Part shown: positions 43,089 to 52,309 of the stretch, one piece after another
How positions within the stretch are numbered: the first letter of the stretch is position 1
How the letters are laid out: each line of letters starts with the position of its first letter
Origin: Rhizobium tumorigenes
Lineage (GTDB): Bacteria; Pseudomonadota; Alphaproteobacteria; Rhizobiales; Rhizobiaceae
Assembly (NCBI RefSeq): GCF_003240565.2
Contig: NZ_CP117256.1
Span: 62,001-126,000 of the forward strand
Direction: 5' to 3'
DNA length: 64,000 nucleotides
Program-made: the position numbers and the translations under genes
The notes under the pieces: generated by a model
The model's database searches: none
What the model was told of the DNA's origin: nothing
Seen by the model: the letters and a program-made list of their open reading frames with translations, nothing else

Positions 43089-45224
43089 ATGAAAATCTGG
43101 AAAAAATTGGGTATCCGGACCCAAATTACCGTTGGTTTCCTACCTCTTATCCTGCTGATGAGCGTATTGTCGCTGAGCGCGATCAATGGCATGAGTGGTC
43201 TCGCTTCGATGTTTACTTCCTACCGCGCCACCGCTGGACAGAGCGTTGCGGTTTCGGATTACAGCAACAGGCTGCACGACATCCAGCTTGCCGCAGAAAG
43301 CTTCCGTACCAATCCCAGCGCCGACGTCGTCCAATCATTCAAGGAGGGCGTGAAGGCATTTTCGCTTGACGACCCGCGTCTGTCCGGCAACCAGGAACTG
43401 CAGAAGCAGATGGTCGAGATCCGCGCGGAGATCGGCACCTACAGCCACGCTTTTGAAAAGATCGTCGCACTCCACACCAAGCGAGACGTGCTGATCGGCA
43501 AGGTCACCCAGTTCGGACCATGGACGAGCATAGCGCTGAACGACGTGATGCGCAGCGCGTGGAGACAGGGCGACGTCAGCACCCTTCATCTGGCAGGCGA
43601 CGCTCTGGAGGCATTCAACCGAAGCCTCTATTTCTCCGAACGCTTCGTCCACGCCGACGATCTCCAGGCCTATGACAATGCCCAGGCTGCGCTGAAGGAA
43701 GCGGTCGACCGCAATACGGCGCTCGGAAAAATCGCGCCTAACGAATTGCAGCAAAAGCGCATCGCCGGGGCTGCCCGCCTCATGCAAAACTACACCGCCC
43801 GTCTCGGCGACGTGAAGGATGTGCTGCTCGCAAGCAATGCGATCCGGCAAAGCGAGCTCGATGTCCTCGCTCCGAAAATTGCTAGCGGCTTCAAGAGTCT
43901 GCAGTCAACGATCACCAGCTCGCAAACGGCGCTGGACGGATCGGTGGAAAGCACCGTGCAATCCGCCACAACGAAGACGCTGGTCATCAGCGCGATGCTC
44001 ATTCTCGTTGGGTTGGTTCTCTCCTACGCCATCGGCCGCCTCATCTCTGCGGCAGTGCGCAGCATGGCACTTGCCATGGAGAGGCTGGCACGCGGCGACG
44101 ATACGATCGCCGTCGAAGGTACGGAATACCAGCACGAGCTGGGCGCCATGGCGCGATCGCTGAAAATCTTCCAGGAGACCGGCCGCGCCAAGCTGATCGC
44201 GGAAGCAAACGCTGAGCGCAGCCGCATTGCAGCAGAAGACGAGAGGCTCCGTCAGGAATCCGAACGTCTCTCTGACGCACGCTCCATGGAGCACGCTTTC
44301 CAGCAGATTTCGGCCGGGCTCGACGCGCTGTCGCAAGGCGATCTGACCGTCCGCGTCGGCGCAGTGGATGCCCGCTACGAGACGATCCGCGACCATTTCA
44401 ACAACTCCGTCGCATCGCTTGCAGAAGCGATCCAGTCGGTCATCCATGCCGTCAGCACAATCCGCTCCGGACTGATGGAAATCTCCACGGCCTCGAACGA
44501 TCTCGCACGGCGAACGGAGCACCAGGCAGCCTCGCTGGAAGAAACCGTCGCTGCACTCGGTGACGTGACGCGTGGGGTTAACGGAACTGCCGAAGGTGCA
44601 AGCCTCGCACAGACGGCCGTTGCGACCGCCCGTATCAACGCCGAGAAGGGTGGCGAGATCGTCGCAAGTGCCATCGACGCCATGACGGAAATCCAGGCTT
44701 CCTCGTCGAAGATCGGCAATATCATCAGCGTTATCGACGAAATCGCTTTCCAGACCAACCTGCTCGCGCTGAACGCTGGTGTCGAGGCGGCGCGCGCCGG
44801 TGAGGCCGGCAAGGGCTTTGCCGTCGTTGCCCAAGAAGTTCGTGAGCTTGCCCAACGCTCCGCCAGCGCTGCAAAGGAGATCAAGATTTTGATTTCCGCA
44901 TCGTCGACGCAGGTGGCAACTGGTGTCAGTCTCGTCAGCCAGTCCGGCTTTTCGCTGCGGGAAATCGTCCAGCAGGTGGTCGCGATGAGCGGAACTGTGG
45001 GTGAAATTGCAACGAGCGCACGAGAACAGGCCTCCAGCCTCCGCGAAGTTTCTGCGGCGGCGGACCAGATGGACAAGGTCACCCAGCAAAACGCCGCCAT
45101 GGTGGAAGAAACGACCGCTGCAGCTCAAGGCTTGAGCCAGGAAACGGAAAATCTCGCCAATATGATTGGCCGGTTCCGGACCCAGCGTTCACATAGCAAT
45201 CGCGCGTTCGCGTTAGCATCGTAA
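43089..45224 (+). CDS. Methyl-accepting chemotaxis protein
   Basis: The 711-residue receptor has a membrane helix near residues 12-35, a periplasmic domain of about 260 residues, a second membrane helix near 297-317, a HAMP domain ([21 protein letters not shown]), a long helical linker and a signalling domain. The hairpin tip that contacts CheA and CheW is near residues 551-592 ([27 protein letters not shown]). No NWETF-type receptor-modification tail is present. It lies 20 bp after an orphan binding protein gene and probably senses that protein's ligand. Confidence 0.9.
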   Translation: MKIWKKLGIRTQITVGFLPLILLMSVLSLSAINGMSGLASMFTSYRATAGQSVAVSDYSNRLHDIQLAAESFRTNPSADVVQSFKEGVKAFSLDDPRLSGNQELQKQMVEIRAEIGTYSHAFEKIVALHTKRDVLIGKVTQFGPWTSIALNDVMRSAWRQGDVSTLHLAGDALEAFNRSLYFSERFVHADDLQAYDNAQAALKEAVDRNTALGKIAPNELQQKRIAGAARLMQNYTARLGDVKDVLLASNAIRQSELDVLAPKIASGFKSLQSTITSSQTALDGSVESTVQSATTKTLVISAMLILVGLVLSYAIGRLISAAVRSMALAMERLARGDDTIAVEGTEYQHELGAMARSLKIFQETGRAKLIAEANAERSRIAAEDERLRQESERLSDARSMEHAFQQISAGLDALSQGDLTVRVGAVDARYETIRDHFNNSVASLAEAIQSVIHAVSTIRSGLMEISTASNDLARRTEHQAASLEETVAALGDVTRGVNGTAEGASLAQTAVATARINAEKGGEIVASAIDAMTEIQASSSKIGNIISVIDEIAFQTNLLALNAGVEAARAGEAGKGFAVVAQEVRELAQRSASAAKEIKILISASSTQVATGVSLVSQSGFSLREIVQQVVAMSGTVGEIATSAREQASSLREVSAAADQMDKVTQQNAAMVEETTAAAQGLSQETENLANMIGRFRTQRSHSNRAFALAS

Positions 45225-45306
45225 CTACAAGTCAGTGGCTCGAAGCAGTGATGTTTGCGTAAATGGGATGCAGCACTTGCAGCTTGACACCGACCTTTGC
45301 CCACTG

Positions 45307-45814
45307 CCGCGCCACAGAAAAGGATGTCAAGCTTGTGCTGCTGCAACATGCCGACGGCAAGCTCGCCCTGTGGCGTGGCGATGACGCCTGGGCCGGCCTC
45401 GACCCCCTGATGGCATCGGCCGAGGTCGAAGAGGGCGCGAAGCTTTTTTTCCGCAAGCCCCAGAACAATACCTGGGGCGTGCTCAACACCACGGAGACGT
45501 TCGCCGCAGAGCATCCAGATATCGTGAAGCGCGTGATTGCAGTCTACGAGCAGGCACGCCAAAATGCCCTGAAGCACCCTAAAGCGCTCAAGGCGGCGCT
45601 GGTCGAGGCAGCGAAGCTACCGGAAAACGTGATCGACAAGCAACTCGAGCGCACCGACCTCACCAAGCCGACCATCTGTACAGCCCAGAGGGAAACCGTT
45701 ATCGCGGCTGGAAAGACATTGCAGAAGGCCGGCGTCATACAGGCAGGGGCGGATGTCGAGAAGGTGGAAGGTGAACTGATCGATACGGACTTTGCCGTCA
45801 CAGATACTCGGTAG
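45307..45814 (+). pseudogene. Sulfonate/taurine-type binding protein, N-terminal part lost
   Basis: The frame from about 45307 reads DVKLVLLQHADGKLALWRGDDAWAGLDPLMASAEVEEGAKLFF, NTWGVLNTTETFAAEHPDIVKRVIAVYEQAR and on to the stop. This is the C-terminal half of an SsuA/TauA-type binding protein. The signal peptide and first domain are missing; the sequence begins about 80 bp after the chemoreceptor stop. It would have captured organosulfur compounds for the next two genes. Confidence 0.68.
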
Positions 45815-45830
45815 GGTTACGGTTCACTCC

Positions 45831-46677
45831 ATGACGGATGTAGCCGAAGTCAGGCAGACTGTCGATAAGCAAACCGCGAGCGCCCGCAACCGACGGGCGC
45901 TATCGAAGTTTTTCGTGCGCCTTGCCAAGACAATTATCATTCCCGCTGGTCTACTCATTTTCTGGGAAGTGGCTGTCGATCTCGGCTGGATGGGTGGACG
46001 GTTGATGCCGCCGCCGTCGATGGTGATGAATACACTCTGGGCACTGTTGCAGAGTGGCGAGTTGCTGACACATGTGTGGATCACGACGCTTCGCGTTCTG
46101 CTCGGATTCTGTATCGGAACCGTGGCCGGCACCATCGCCGGCGCGCTGACGGGCTATATTCCACTGGCTCGCCAGTTGCTCGATCCGACCCTGCAGGCGT
46201 TAAGGGCCCATCCCCTCAGTCGCTTGAGTGCCCTTGTTCATCCTTTGGCTCGGTATCTTCGAGACATCAAAAATCGCGCTGATTGCCGTCGGCGTGTTCT
46301 TTCCTGTCTATCTCGGCTTTTCCGGCGCGCTGCAGTCGGTCGATCGCAAGATCGTCGAAGTCGGCCGCATCTTTCGGCTGTCAGGTTTTGCGATGGTCCG
46401 GCGCATTTTGCTGCCAGCGGTGTTTCCTGCCTACATCATTGCTTTGCGGGCTGGTCTTGGACTTGGCTGGATGTTCGTTGTCGCCGCAGAGTTCATGGGC
46501 GCTTCCGAAGGACTTGGCTACCTGCTCGTCGACGGCCAGCAATTGGGGAAACCGGCGCAGATCATGGCGGCCATCGTCTGTTTTGCAATTATCGGCAAAG
46601 CAACCGACAGCTTGCTGGTCTTGGCCACCGCCCCTTTGCTTCGCTGGCAGGACACTTTCAACCGGGGGCAGAGCTGA
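45831..46677 (+). pseudogene. SsuC-type ABC permease with frameshift and stop
   Basis: From the ATG at 45831 the frame encodes membrane helices typical of the sulfonate/taurine permease family up to LLDPTLQALRA. There an extra base near 46209 shifts the frame, and the next frame carries a TGA at 46225-46227 in place of the tryptophan of the family motif A-W-V-P-L-F. After it come PLFILWLGIFETSKI, RILLPAVFPAYIIALRAGLGLGWMFVVAAEFMGASEGLGYLL. So two lesions lie within 20 bp. The gene cannot make a full-length permease. Confidence 0.78.
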
Positions 46678-47444
46678 TGTTGTCGTTGCAGGGTCTCTCA
46701 AAAACATTCGCCGGCGGCATGCACGCTCTTGAGGGGGTTTCACTTCGGGTGGGACCCGGCGAGATCGTCGCCGTGATCGGCGGCTCCGGCTGCGGCAAGA
46801 GTACGCTGCTGCGTCTCGTTAGCGGCCTTGATCACCAAAGCCGCGGCCGTGTGATGCTAGGTGCAGAAACCATTTTGGAACCGCACCCACGCATCAATCT
46901 CATTTTCCAGGAGCCGAGGCTGCTGCCGTGGTTGACGGTGGCGGGCAATGTGGGCTTTGGATTGCCGAAACAAACCGCTATCAACCGGGTTGGCCTTGTG
47001 AATGGGGCGCTGGAGAAGGTCGGCCTCTCATCCTATGCGGCGCGGTGGCCGAAGGAGCTTTCGGGTGGTCAAGCGCAACGTGTGGCGATTGCGCGTGCCT
47101 TGGTGACCCGCCCAAAAGTCCTGCTTCTCGATGAGCCGTTTTCGGCCTTGGATGCATTTACCCGTGTAGATCTGCAAGACCATCTTCTCGATCTCTGGGA
47201 TGATACGCGGCCGACGCTGATCCTCGTTACTCACGAGATCGAGAAGGCAGTAGCGTTGGCAGACCGGGTCGTTGTCATGCGCCCACGTCCTGGTCAGATA
47301 CTCGATGAGGTTGCGATCCAGCTGCCAAGAAAGCGAGACAGGACAGCCCCCGCCTTTGAAGCTAAAAGACGCAAAATTCTGGCGCTTCTGAATATGTCGT
47401 TACAATCATCTGCAGCGTGTCAGATGACCGCAAGTCGATCGTGA
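46677..47444 (+). CDS. SsuB/TauB-type ABC transporter ATPase
   Basis: The 255-residue protein has Walker A (GGSGCGKST), Q-loop (LIFQEPRLLPWLTV), signature ([16 protein letters not shown]), Walker B (LLLDEPFSALD) and H-loop (VTHEIEKA). It is the nitrate/sulfonate/taurine ATPase type. It starts at the ATG at 46677, which overlaps the stop of the permease remnant (TGATG). It has no intact permease here, so it is probably unused unless it serves another transporter. No stop or frameshift is visible. Confidence 0.85.
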   Translation: MLSLQGLSKTFAGGMHALEGVSLRVGPGEIVAVIGGSGCGKSTLLRLVSGLDHQSRGRVMLGAETILEPHPRINLIFQEPRLLPWLTVAGNVGFGLPKQTAINRVGLVNGALEKVGLSSYAARWPKELSGGQAQRVAIARALVTRPKVLLLDEPFSALDAFTRVDLQDHLLDLWDDTRPTLILVTHEIEKAVALADRVVVMRPRPGQILDEVAIQLPRKRDRTAPAFEAKRRKILALLNMSLQSSAACQMTASRS

Positions 47445-47475
47445 TCAGTGTGTTACCAGTCAGACGTCGCCGACG

Positions 47476-48057
47476 TCACCGAACCGGGCACATCGGCAGT
47501 TCGGCCACTGACCTGCGACGGCGGGTGCGTGACTTCATACCTTCAAGCAGCTGATAACCGCCGCTCCATCGACCAAAGCCGCTGGCCGTGTTGATGTGTC
47601 CGGCGTTACCGATATTCTTTATCTCTGCTCCCCAGCAACGGGCGACCAGCGTCAGGCAGTCGAGCGACATGTAGCGGTCGCTGAGGCTACCCACGACTTT
47701 AGCGGGAAACGGCAATTGCCCCATCGGCATGTCACCAAAGACGACTTTCCCTGGGTGAAGAGTGTGTGTCGGCTGTAGATCACAGGGCGCGACGAGCAGC
47801 GCGGCCTTGACCTGTCTGGCGGCAGCTGTCCCTGCGAGGTTAGCGGCGAGCAGGCAGCCGAGGCTGTGGGCAACGATATAGGCCTCGCCGACGGCATCGA
47901 GTGTCTCTTCCAAACGCGGCATCCAATCACTGAGCCTTGGATTGTCGAAATCATTCTGAACGACGCATATGCTGTCGGGCTGGTCCCGCAACCAGAACTG
48001 CTGCCAGTGAGCCTCGTCGGATCCGAATAGCCCCGGCAAGATAAGGACCGCGGTCAT
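47476..48057 (-). CDS. RBBP9/YdeN-family serine hydrolase
   Basis: The 193-residue protein is of the small alpha/beta hydrolase RBBP9/YdeN type: VLILPGLFGSDEAHWQQFWLRDQP near the N-terminus, the nucleophile serine in IVAHSLGCLLAANLAG, and the catalytic histidine in NAGHINTASGFGRWSGG. Such enzymes are common as single genes in bacteria, and the substrate is unknown. It is transcribed towards the sulfonate-type ATPase gene, with a 31-bp gap. Confidence 0.85.
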   Translation of the reverse strand: MTAVLILPGLFGSDEAHWQQFWLRDQPDSICVVQNDFDNPRLSDWMPRLEETLDAVGEAYIVAHSLGCLLAANLAGTAAARQVKAALLVAPCDLQPTHTLHPGKVVFGDMPMGQLPFPAKVVGSLSDRYMSLDCLTLVARCWGAEIKNIGNAGHINTASGFGRWSGGYQLLEGMKSRTRRRRSVAELPMCPVR

Positions 48058-48126
48058 GATCTAAGTCCTCCCTCAGGCTGCATCTCGGATGCAAACCATT
48101 CCCGAGTCCGGCTCATTGAGTTTTCC

Positions 48127-48270
48127 TCAGACCAGTCCCGCGACAAATGTGAACAGGAATAGGAATGCGAAGACGACCGTCCCCGCCTCAGCGCAGCGCG
48201 TTAAGCTGTGCATGAGATCGATCGGCCGAAGGAGCTGTAATTCCCCGGAGTATCCAACCGCGTAGCTCAT
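48127..48270 (-). CDS. Small putative membrane protein
   Basis: A 47-residue ORF with GAGAG before its ATG reads MSYAVGYSGELQLLRPIDL..., followed by a C-terminal membrane helix (AGTVVFAFLFLFTFVAGLV). It is too short for the usual length limits. It is on the same strand as the hydrolase, 69 bp upstream of it, and may be part of that transcript. No family recognised. Confidence 0.4.
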   Translation of the reverse strand: MSYAVGYSGELQLLRPIDLMHSLTRCAEAGTVVFAFLFLFTFVAGLV

Positions 48271-48279
48271 CTCTCGGCC

Positions 48280-48450
48280 TTAATACCACGGTGCAGGACT
48301 GAATCCCCAATAGTACATCTCGTATTCACTGGTCGGGAGCTTGCGCTCGTGCTGTCGAAAGACCCCGGGACCGCGCAATTTCTTCTGCTGGCCACCCGCG
48401 AAAAGCGTGCTTAGACGCAATGTCAAATTTCCGAAAAGTGTTGGCTTCAT
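48280..48450 (-). CDS. Small hypothetical protein
   Basis: The 56-residue ORF (MKPTLFGNLTLRLSTLFAGGQ...) ends in EYEMYYWGFSPAPWY. The start could also be nine codons earlier at 48477. The aromatic end is unusual, but no family was recognised, and I cannot tell it from chance. Confidence 0.25.
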   Translation of the reverse strand: MKPTLFGNLTLRLSTLFAGGQQKKLRGPGVFRQHERKLPTSEYEMYYWGFSPAPWY

Positions 48451-48477
48451 GCTGATCTTCATCTGTCTATTGAGCAA

Positions 48478-48979
48478 TTGAACTATTCAAGCGTGGACGA
48501 GATATCGGCGACTTTCCGGGAGTTTGTGAAACACAGCCACCTCAGCGGTCATGTACAAATATTGTAGATCAAAAGAATAGTTTAAAGAAATGGACGCCTA
48601 ACCTTGAACCGCAGCCCGAAAAATTCGCCCGCGGCTACTGTTTTCGGCGCAACCGCTCCGTACGCTGCGGTGGTGAGCAGTACGATGGGCGGTATTCGCC
48701 GATAAAATGTGTTCATCCTCACTCGATTAGATGTCCGAAGCCGACGCTTGACGGGGTAAAGCCGCGCATCAGCCATTCAACCGCTCCGTGTAACCCCAGC
48801 AGAAGCATTCGGGCTACGGGGAGAGCTGCGCGTCTGACGGCGCCAGGAGCGATTACAATCTTGGGAACCGAAGCGTTCCGAATTCGGGTTCACTTTGCTG
48901 GGAATGGAGAGGATTATGAAAAAGCGGTTGCAATATCCCCCATATCGGAGAAACTGACACCTTACATTCATAAACTGAG
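48478..48979. other. No clear gene; promoter region of GntR operon
   Basis: Only short, weak ORFs are present. The last 80 bp before the GntR gene are the likely promoter region, but I see no strong operator palindrome there. Confidence 0.35.
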
Positions 48980-49783
48980 ATGTTAGTTTTAGCCATGCTC
49001 GATACTCAAAGCCCCTTTCTCGGCCACAATGAACCAGACGCGGTCGCCGTTACTGAGGCCAGGTTGCGCTTGGCAATCATATCGGGAGTTCTAGGGCCTG
49101 GCGCCCGGCTTTCCGAAGTAGGCCTTTGCCGGGAGTATGTGACAGGGCGCGGTATCGTTAGAGCCGCGCTCAGCCGACTGGCGCAGGGGGGGTTTGTCCT
49201 CTCGCAGCCGCGCAGCGGCTGGAAAGTGTCCGCTATTTCCGCCGTTGGACTGCGCGAGATCATCCTGGCGAGAGGGCGGTTGGAAAGCCTGCTTGTGGAC
49301 GCACCACTGTCTGCTGCCGATCTTACCGCCATGCGAACGATCTGCGACATGCAGGCGGCACTGCGCTCAGTGCCTACCAGTACGCCTTCAGGCTATGGAT
49401 CGCTGCATCGCAGCTACGATCGGCAAATCCGCGACATGCTGGCGACGAAACTGAAGGCCCCGCTTATCGCCGGCTGGCTCGCAAATCTCTGGGACAGGTC
49501 AGAGCGCTATTTGAATTATTTCGAAAGAACCGGCGCCGGAGCAGCGCCGTGTTTCGACTGGACGCCGTTCATCGAGGCCAAGGCACTGGCGAATGATGAA
49601 GAAGCAGCCGCCAACCTGGAGGAAGCCTGCATGGCGTTCGCCCGATTTTCCCAATCCAGCCTGCTTTCGTCTGAACTGGTTGCACCTGAGGCCGCTCCGC
49701 CCGCACCGAGGGCAGCCCGCGCGAAGACGGCGCTCCTGCCGCAACCCACTCGCCGTGAACGATCTTCTAAGAGGACGACATAA
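48980..49783 (+). CDS. GntR-family transcriptional regulator
   Basis: The 267-residue protein has a GntR winged helix at the N-terminus (AVTEARLRLAIISGVLGPGARLSEVGLCREYVTGRGIVRAALSRLAQGGFVLSQPRSGWKVS) and a C-terminal helical FCD-like ligand domain (ILARGRLESLLVDAPLSAADLTAMRTICDMQAAL). It probably represses or activates the operon that starts at its stop codon (overlap of one base) in response to the imported compound or a breakdown product. The start at 48980 is uncertain, as an ATG at 48995 is also possible. Confidence 0.85.
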   Translation: MLVLAMLDTQSPFLGHNEPDAVAVTEARLRLAIISGVLGPGARLSEVGLCREYVTGRGIVRAALSRLAQGGFVLSQPRSGWKVSAISAVGLREIILARGRLESLLVDAPLSAADLTAMRTICDMQAALRSVPTSTPSGYGSLHRSYDRQIRDMLATKLKAPLIAGWLANLWDRSERYLNYFERTGAGAAPCFDWTPFIEAKALANDEEAAANLEEACMAFARFSQSSLLSSELVAPEAAPPAPRAARAKTALLPQPTRRERSSKRTT

Positions 49784-51279
49784 TGCGTATTCCGATTTCA
49801 TTCGCGTGTTTGTTGCTGTTTGCCACGACCGCCCTGCCCCTCACCGCCGTCGCGAAGGACGGAATTGTCGTCGATCTTGTCAGCGAACCGTCGTCGCTGG
49901 ATCCGCAGAAGCAATGGAACCCCGATAGTTATTTCGTCTACCGCAATATTTTCGATCAACTCGTAACGCGTGACGACGACGGCAAGATCACGCCGTCCAT
50001 CGCAACGGCCTGGAACTACAAATCCGACACCGATATAGCCTTTACCCTTCGGAGCGACGTCACCTTTCAGGACGGCACCCGGCTGACGCCGGAGGATGTG
50101 GCCTTCAGCGTCAACCGGATCATTGACAGGAAATTCGCCAGTCCCCAGCTCAGTCAGTTCAACAAGATAGTCTCGGCCACTGTCACCGGCCCCAACGAAG
50201 TGACACTGAAGACCGACGGCCCCTATCCCGTTTTGCTGGCGCAGCTCGTCAAGCTTTCGATCGTACCGAAACATGTCATCGAAGCTGTCGGGAATGATGC
50301 TTTCAACCTTCAGCCTGTGGGCTCCGGACCTTACAGTTTTGGTGCATGGCAACGCGGCGTCGCTGTCTCACTCGTGCGCAACGACAGCTACTGGGGCAAA
50401 AAGGGATACTTCAAGACAGCGGAATTTCGCGCCGTTCCCGATGCGTCGACACGCGTGGCCAACCTGAAAGCTGGTACCGCCGATCTGGCGGTCACGCTCA
50501 ATCCCGATCTCGCTGCCCAGATCGATCCTTCGAGTGGCGCCAAAGTGCTCACGGCGGTTACCGAGCGCATCGCCTATCTCAAGCTCAATCCTTCGCGGCC
50601 TCCCTTTGACGACGCCAACCTGCGCCGTGCCGTCGCCTACGCGGTCGACAGAAGCTCGCTCATTGAGGGCCTTCTGGGCGGTTTCGACAAGCCGGTGTCG
50701 CAACTTGCCTCACCCGAGTATGCGGGCTATGTCGATGGGATTGTCGGGTTGTCTTTCGACACGGACAAGGCAAAGGCACTGGTTGAGAAGGCAGGCGAAA
50801 AGGCAAAGCAGCCGATAGCCTTTTTGACGTCGCCCACTTTCGACCAGCGTATCGTCGAAGCGCTGGTGCAGCAGCTTGGCGATGTCGGCTTCAACGTCAA
50901 CATTGAGACCGTCGATTTCGCAACCTATCTTCAGCGAATCCAGAGTGACAAGCCGAAGCAGCCGGCAATCTCCTTCGGTCGGTGGTCCTGCGCCTGCCAG
51001 GATGCTGACGGCATATCCTTCCCGCTGCTGCATAGTTCGAGCTCCTTCTCGGCACTGTCGAATCCGCAGATCGACGCGTGGCTGACGGAAGCCCGCAACA
51101 CCCTGGACGCCTCCAAGCGCATCGATGCCTACCGTCATGTGGCAACCTCAGTTGCCAGCGACGTCCCGGTCCTGCCACTTTACCAGGCGGCTGTTCTTTA
51201 CGGTGCCTCCGCCAAACTGAATTGGCAGCCGACTGCCAACGAAAGCTTCTTCCTCAATCGCGCCAGCTGGCGGGATTGA
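49783..51279 (+). CDS. Peptide-type ABC transporter substrate-binding protein 1
   Basis: The 498-residue protein has a signal peptide (ISFACLLLFATTALPLTAVA) and the SBP family-5 fold of Dpp/Opp proteins: DLVSEPSSLDPQKQWNPDSYFVYRNIFDQLVTRD, FTLRSDVTFQDGTRLTPEDVAFSVNRII, LLAQLVKLSIVPKHVIEAV. It is clearly a paralogue of the protein at 58452-59951. Both carry a distinctive CACQDADG motif near residue 405. It binds the compound brought in by this operon, in the periplasm. Confidence 0.9.
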   Translation: MRIPISFACLLLFATTALPLTAVAKDGIVVDLVSEPSSLDPQKQWNPDSYFVYRNIFDQLVTRDDDGKITPSIATAWNYKSDTDIAFTLRSDVTFQDGTRLTPEDVAFSVNRIIDRKFASPQLSQFNKIVSATVTGPNEVTLKTDGPYPVLLAQLVKLSIVPKHVIEAVGNDAFNLQPVGSGPYSFGAWQRGVAVSLVRNDSYWGKKGYFKTAEFRAVPDASTRVANLKAGTADLAVTLNPDLAAQIDPSSGAKVLTAVTERIAYLKLNPSRPPFDDANLRRAVAYAVDRSSLIEGLLGGFDKPVSQLASPEYAGYVDGIVGLSFDTDKAKALVEKAGEKAKQPIAFLTSPTFDQRIVEALVQQLGDVGFNVNIETVDFATYLQRIQSDKPKQPAISFGRWSCACQDADGISFPLLHSSSSFSALSNPQIDAWLTEARNTLDASKRIDAYRHVATSVASDVPVLPLYQAAVLYGASAKLNWQPTANESFFLNRASWRD

Positions 51280-51379
51280 GGCGTCGCTGCTGCGAAGATG
51301 CCGCGCAAAACATAAGTGTTGCTGTTCCCTGCATTAGCCGACCAGAAGCAAAGCCGGTCCACCGGAGAGCGAGGAAAAA

Positions 51380-52309
51380 GTGCCAAGTTTTATTGCCAAG
51401 CGACTTTTCCAAGCGATCATCGCACTGCTTGGCGTCGTGACGCTCATCTTTTTCCTGCAGCGGTTGACAGGCGATCCCGTCCTGCTGCTGGTACCGCAGG
51501 GCGCGACCCAGGCGGATATTGACGTAATGCGCACGGCCCTCGGTTTCGATCAGCCGCTTTATCTGCAGTATCTGCATTTTCTCGGTGGCCTCGCCCGCCT
51601 AGACCTCGGCCGCTCCTATGTCCAGAACCTACCGGTCAACGATATCCTCGCCAGCCGTATTCCCTATACGATGGAACTGGCTGCCGGGGCATTGGCGGTT
51701 GCCGTTGGCCTTGGCGTGCCAATCGGTGTCCTGATCGCCGTCAACCGAACCTCCTTTTTGTCGCGCTGGCTGATGGGCGTCGTCTTGATCGGACAGTCGA
51801 TGCCAACCTTCTGGACGTCGATCCTGTTGATCATGGTATTTGGGGTTTGGTTGCGCTGGCTGCCACCATCGGGCGCCAGCGGTCTCTCGAGCCTGATAAT
51901 GCCCTCCTTTGCGCTCGGTTTCCTGTCGATGGCAACTTTTGCCCGCGTGTCACGCACCGCCGTGCTCGATGAGCTTGGCAAGGACTACATCCGGACCGGT
52001 TATGCCAAGGGCCTGTCGACGGGCCGCATTGTCTTGCACCATATCTTGCGCAATGCGGCGGTGCCAATCGTGACCATCTCGGCCTTGGAGATCGCCAACC
52101 TGCTTACAGGCGCCATCATAATCGAAACGGTCTTCGCCTGGCCGGGCCTGGGACAACTCACCATCCAGGCAGTCAGCGCTCGTGATTTCTCCATCGTGCA
52201 GGGGATCGTGGTGATCGGCGCGGCTGCCGCCATCCTGCTGAACCTTGTCGCGGACTTTCTCTACAGCGTCATCGATCCGCGCATCCGATTGTCCGGGAGA
52301 CGGCCATGA
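51380..52309 (+). CDS. Peptide-type ABC transporter permease (DppB-like)
   Basis: The 309-residue permease has six membrane helices and the family segments LFFLQRLTGDPVLLLVPQGAT and FARVSRTAVLDELGKDYIRTGYAKGLSTGRIVLHHILRNAAVPIVT (the EAA loop). The start is GTG at 51380 with GAGGAAAA upstream. There is a 100-bp gap after the binding-protein gene, wider than elsewhere in the operon. It pairs with the next permease. Confidence 0.9.
   Translation: MPSFIAKRLFQAIIALLGVVTLIFFLQRLTGDPVLLLVPQGATQADIDVMRTALGFDQPLYLQYLHFLGGLARLDLGRSYVQNLPVNDILASRIPYTMELAAGALAVAVGLGVPIGVLIAVNRTSFLSRWLMGVVLIGQSMPTFWTSILLIMVFGVWLRWLPPSGASGLSSLIMPSFALGFLSMATFARVSRTAVLDELGKDYIRTGYAKGLSTGRIVLHHILRNAAVPIVTISALEIANLLTGAIIIETVFAWPGLGQLTIQAVSARDFSIVQGIVVIGAAAAILLNLVADFLYSVIDPRIRLSGRRP

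Noticed and set aside
45792..46676. One long protein covering the permease and ATPase
   Set aside because: The continuous frame after the frameshift site reads antisense-like sequence; the true permease continues in another frame and the ATPase starts at 46677.
48777..48971. Minus-strand ORF before the GntR gene
   Set aside because: Composition looks random and it has no family or ribosome site.
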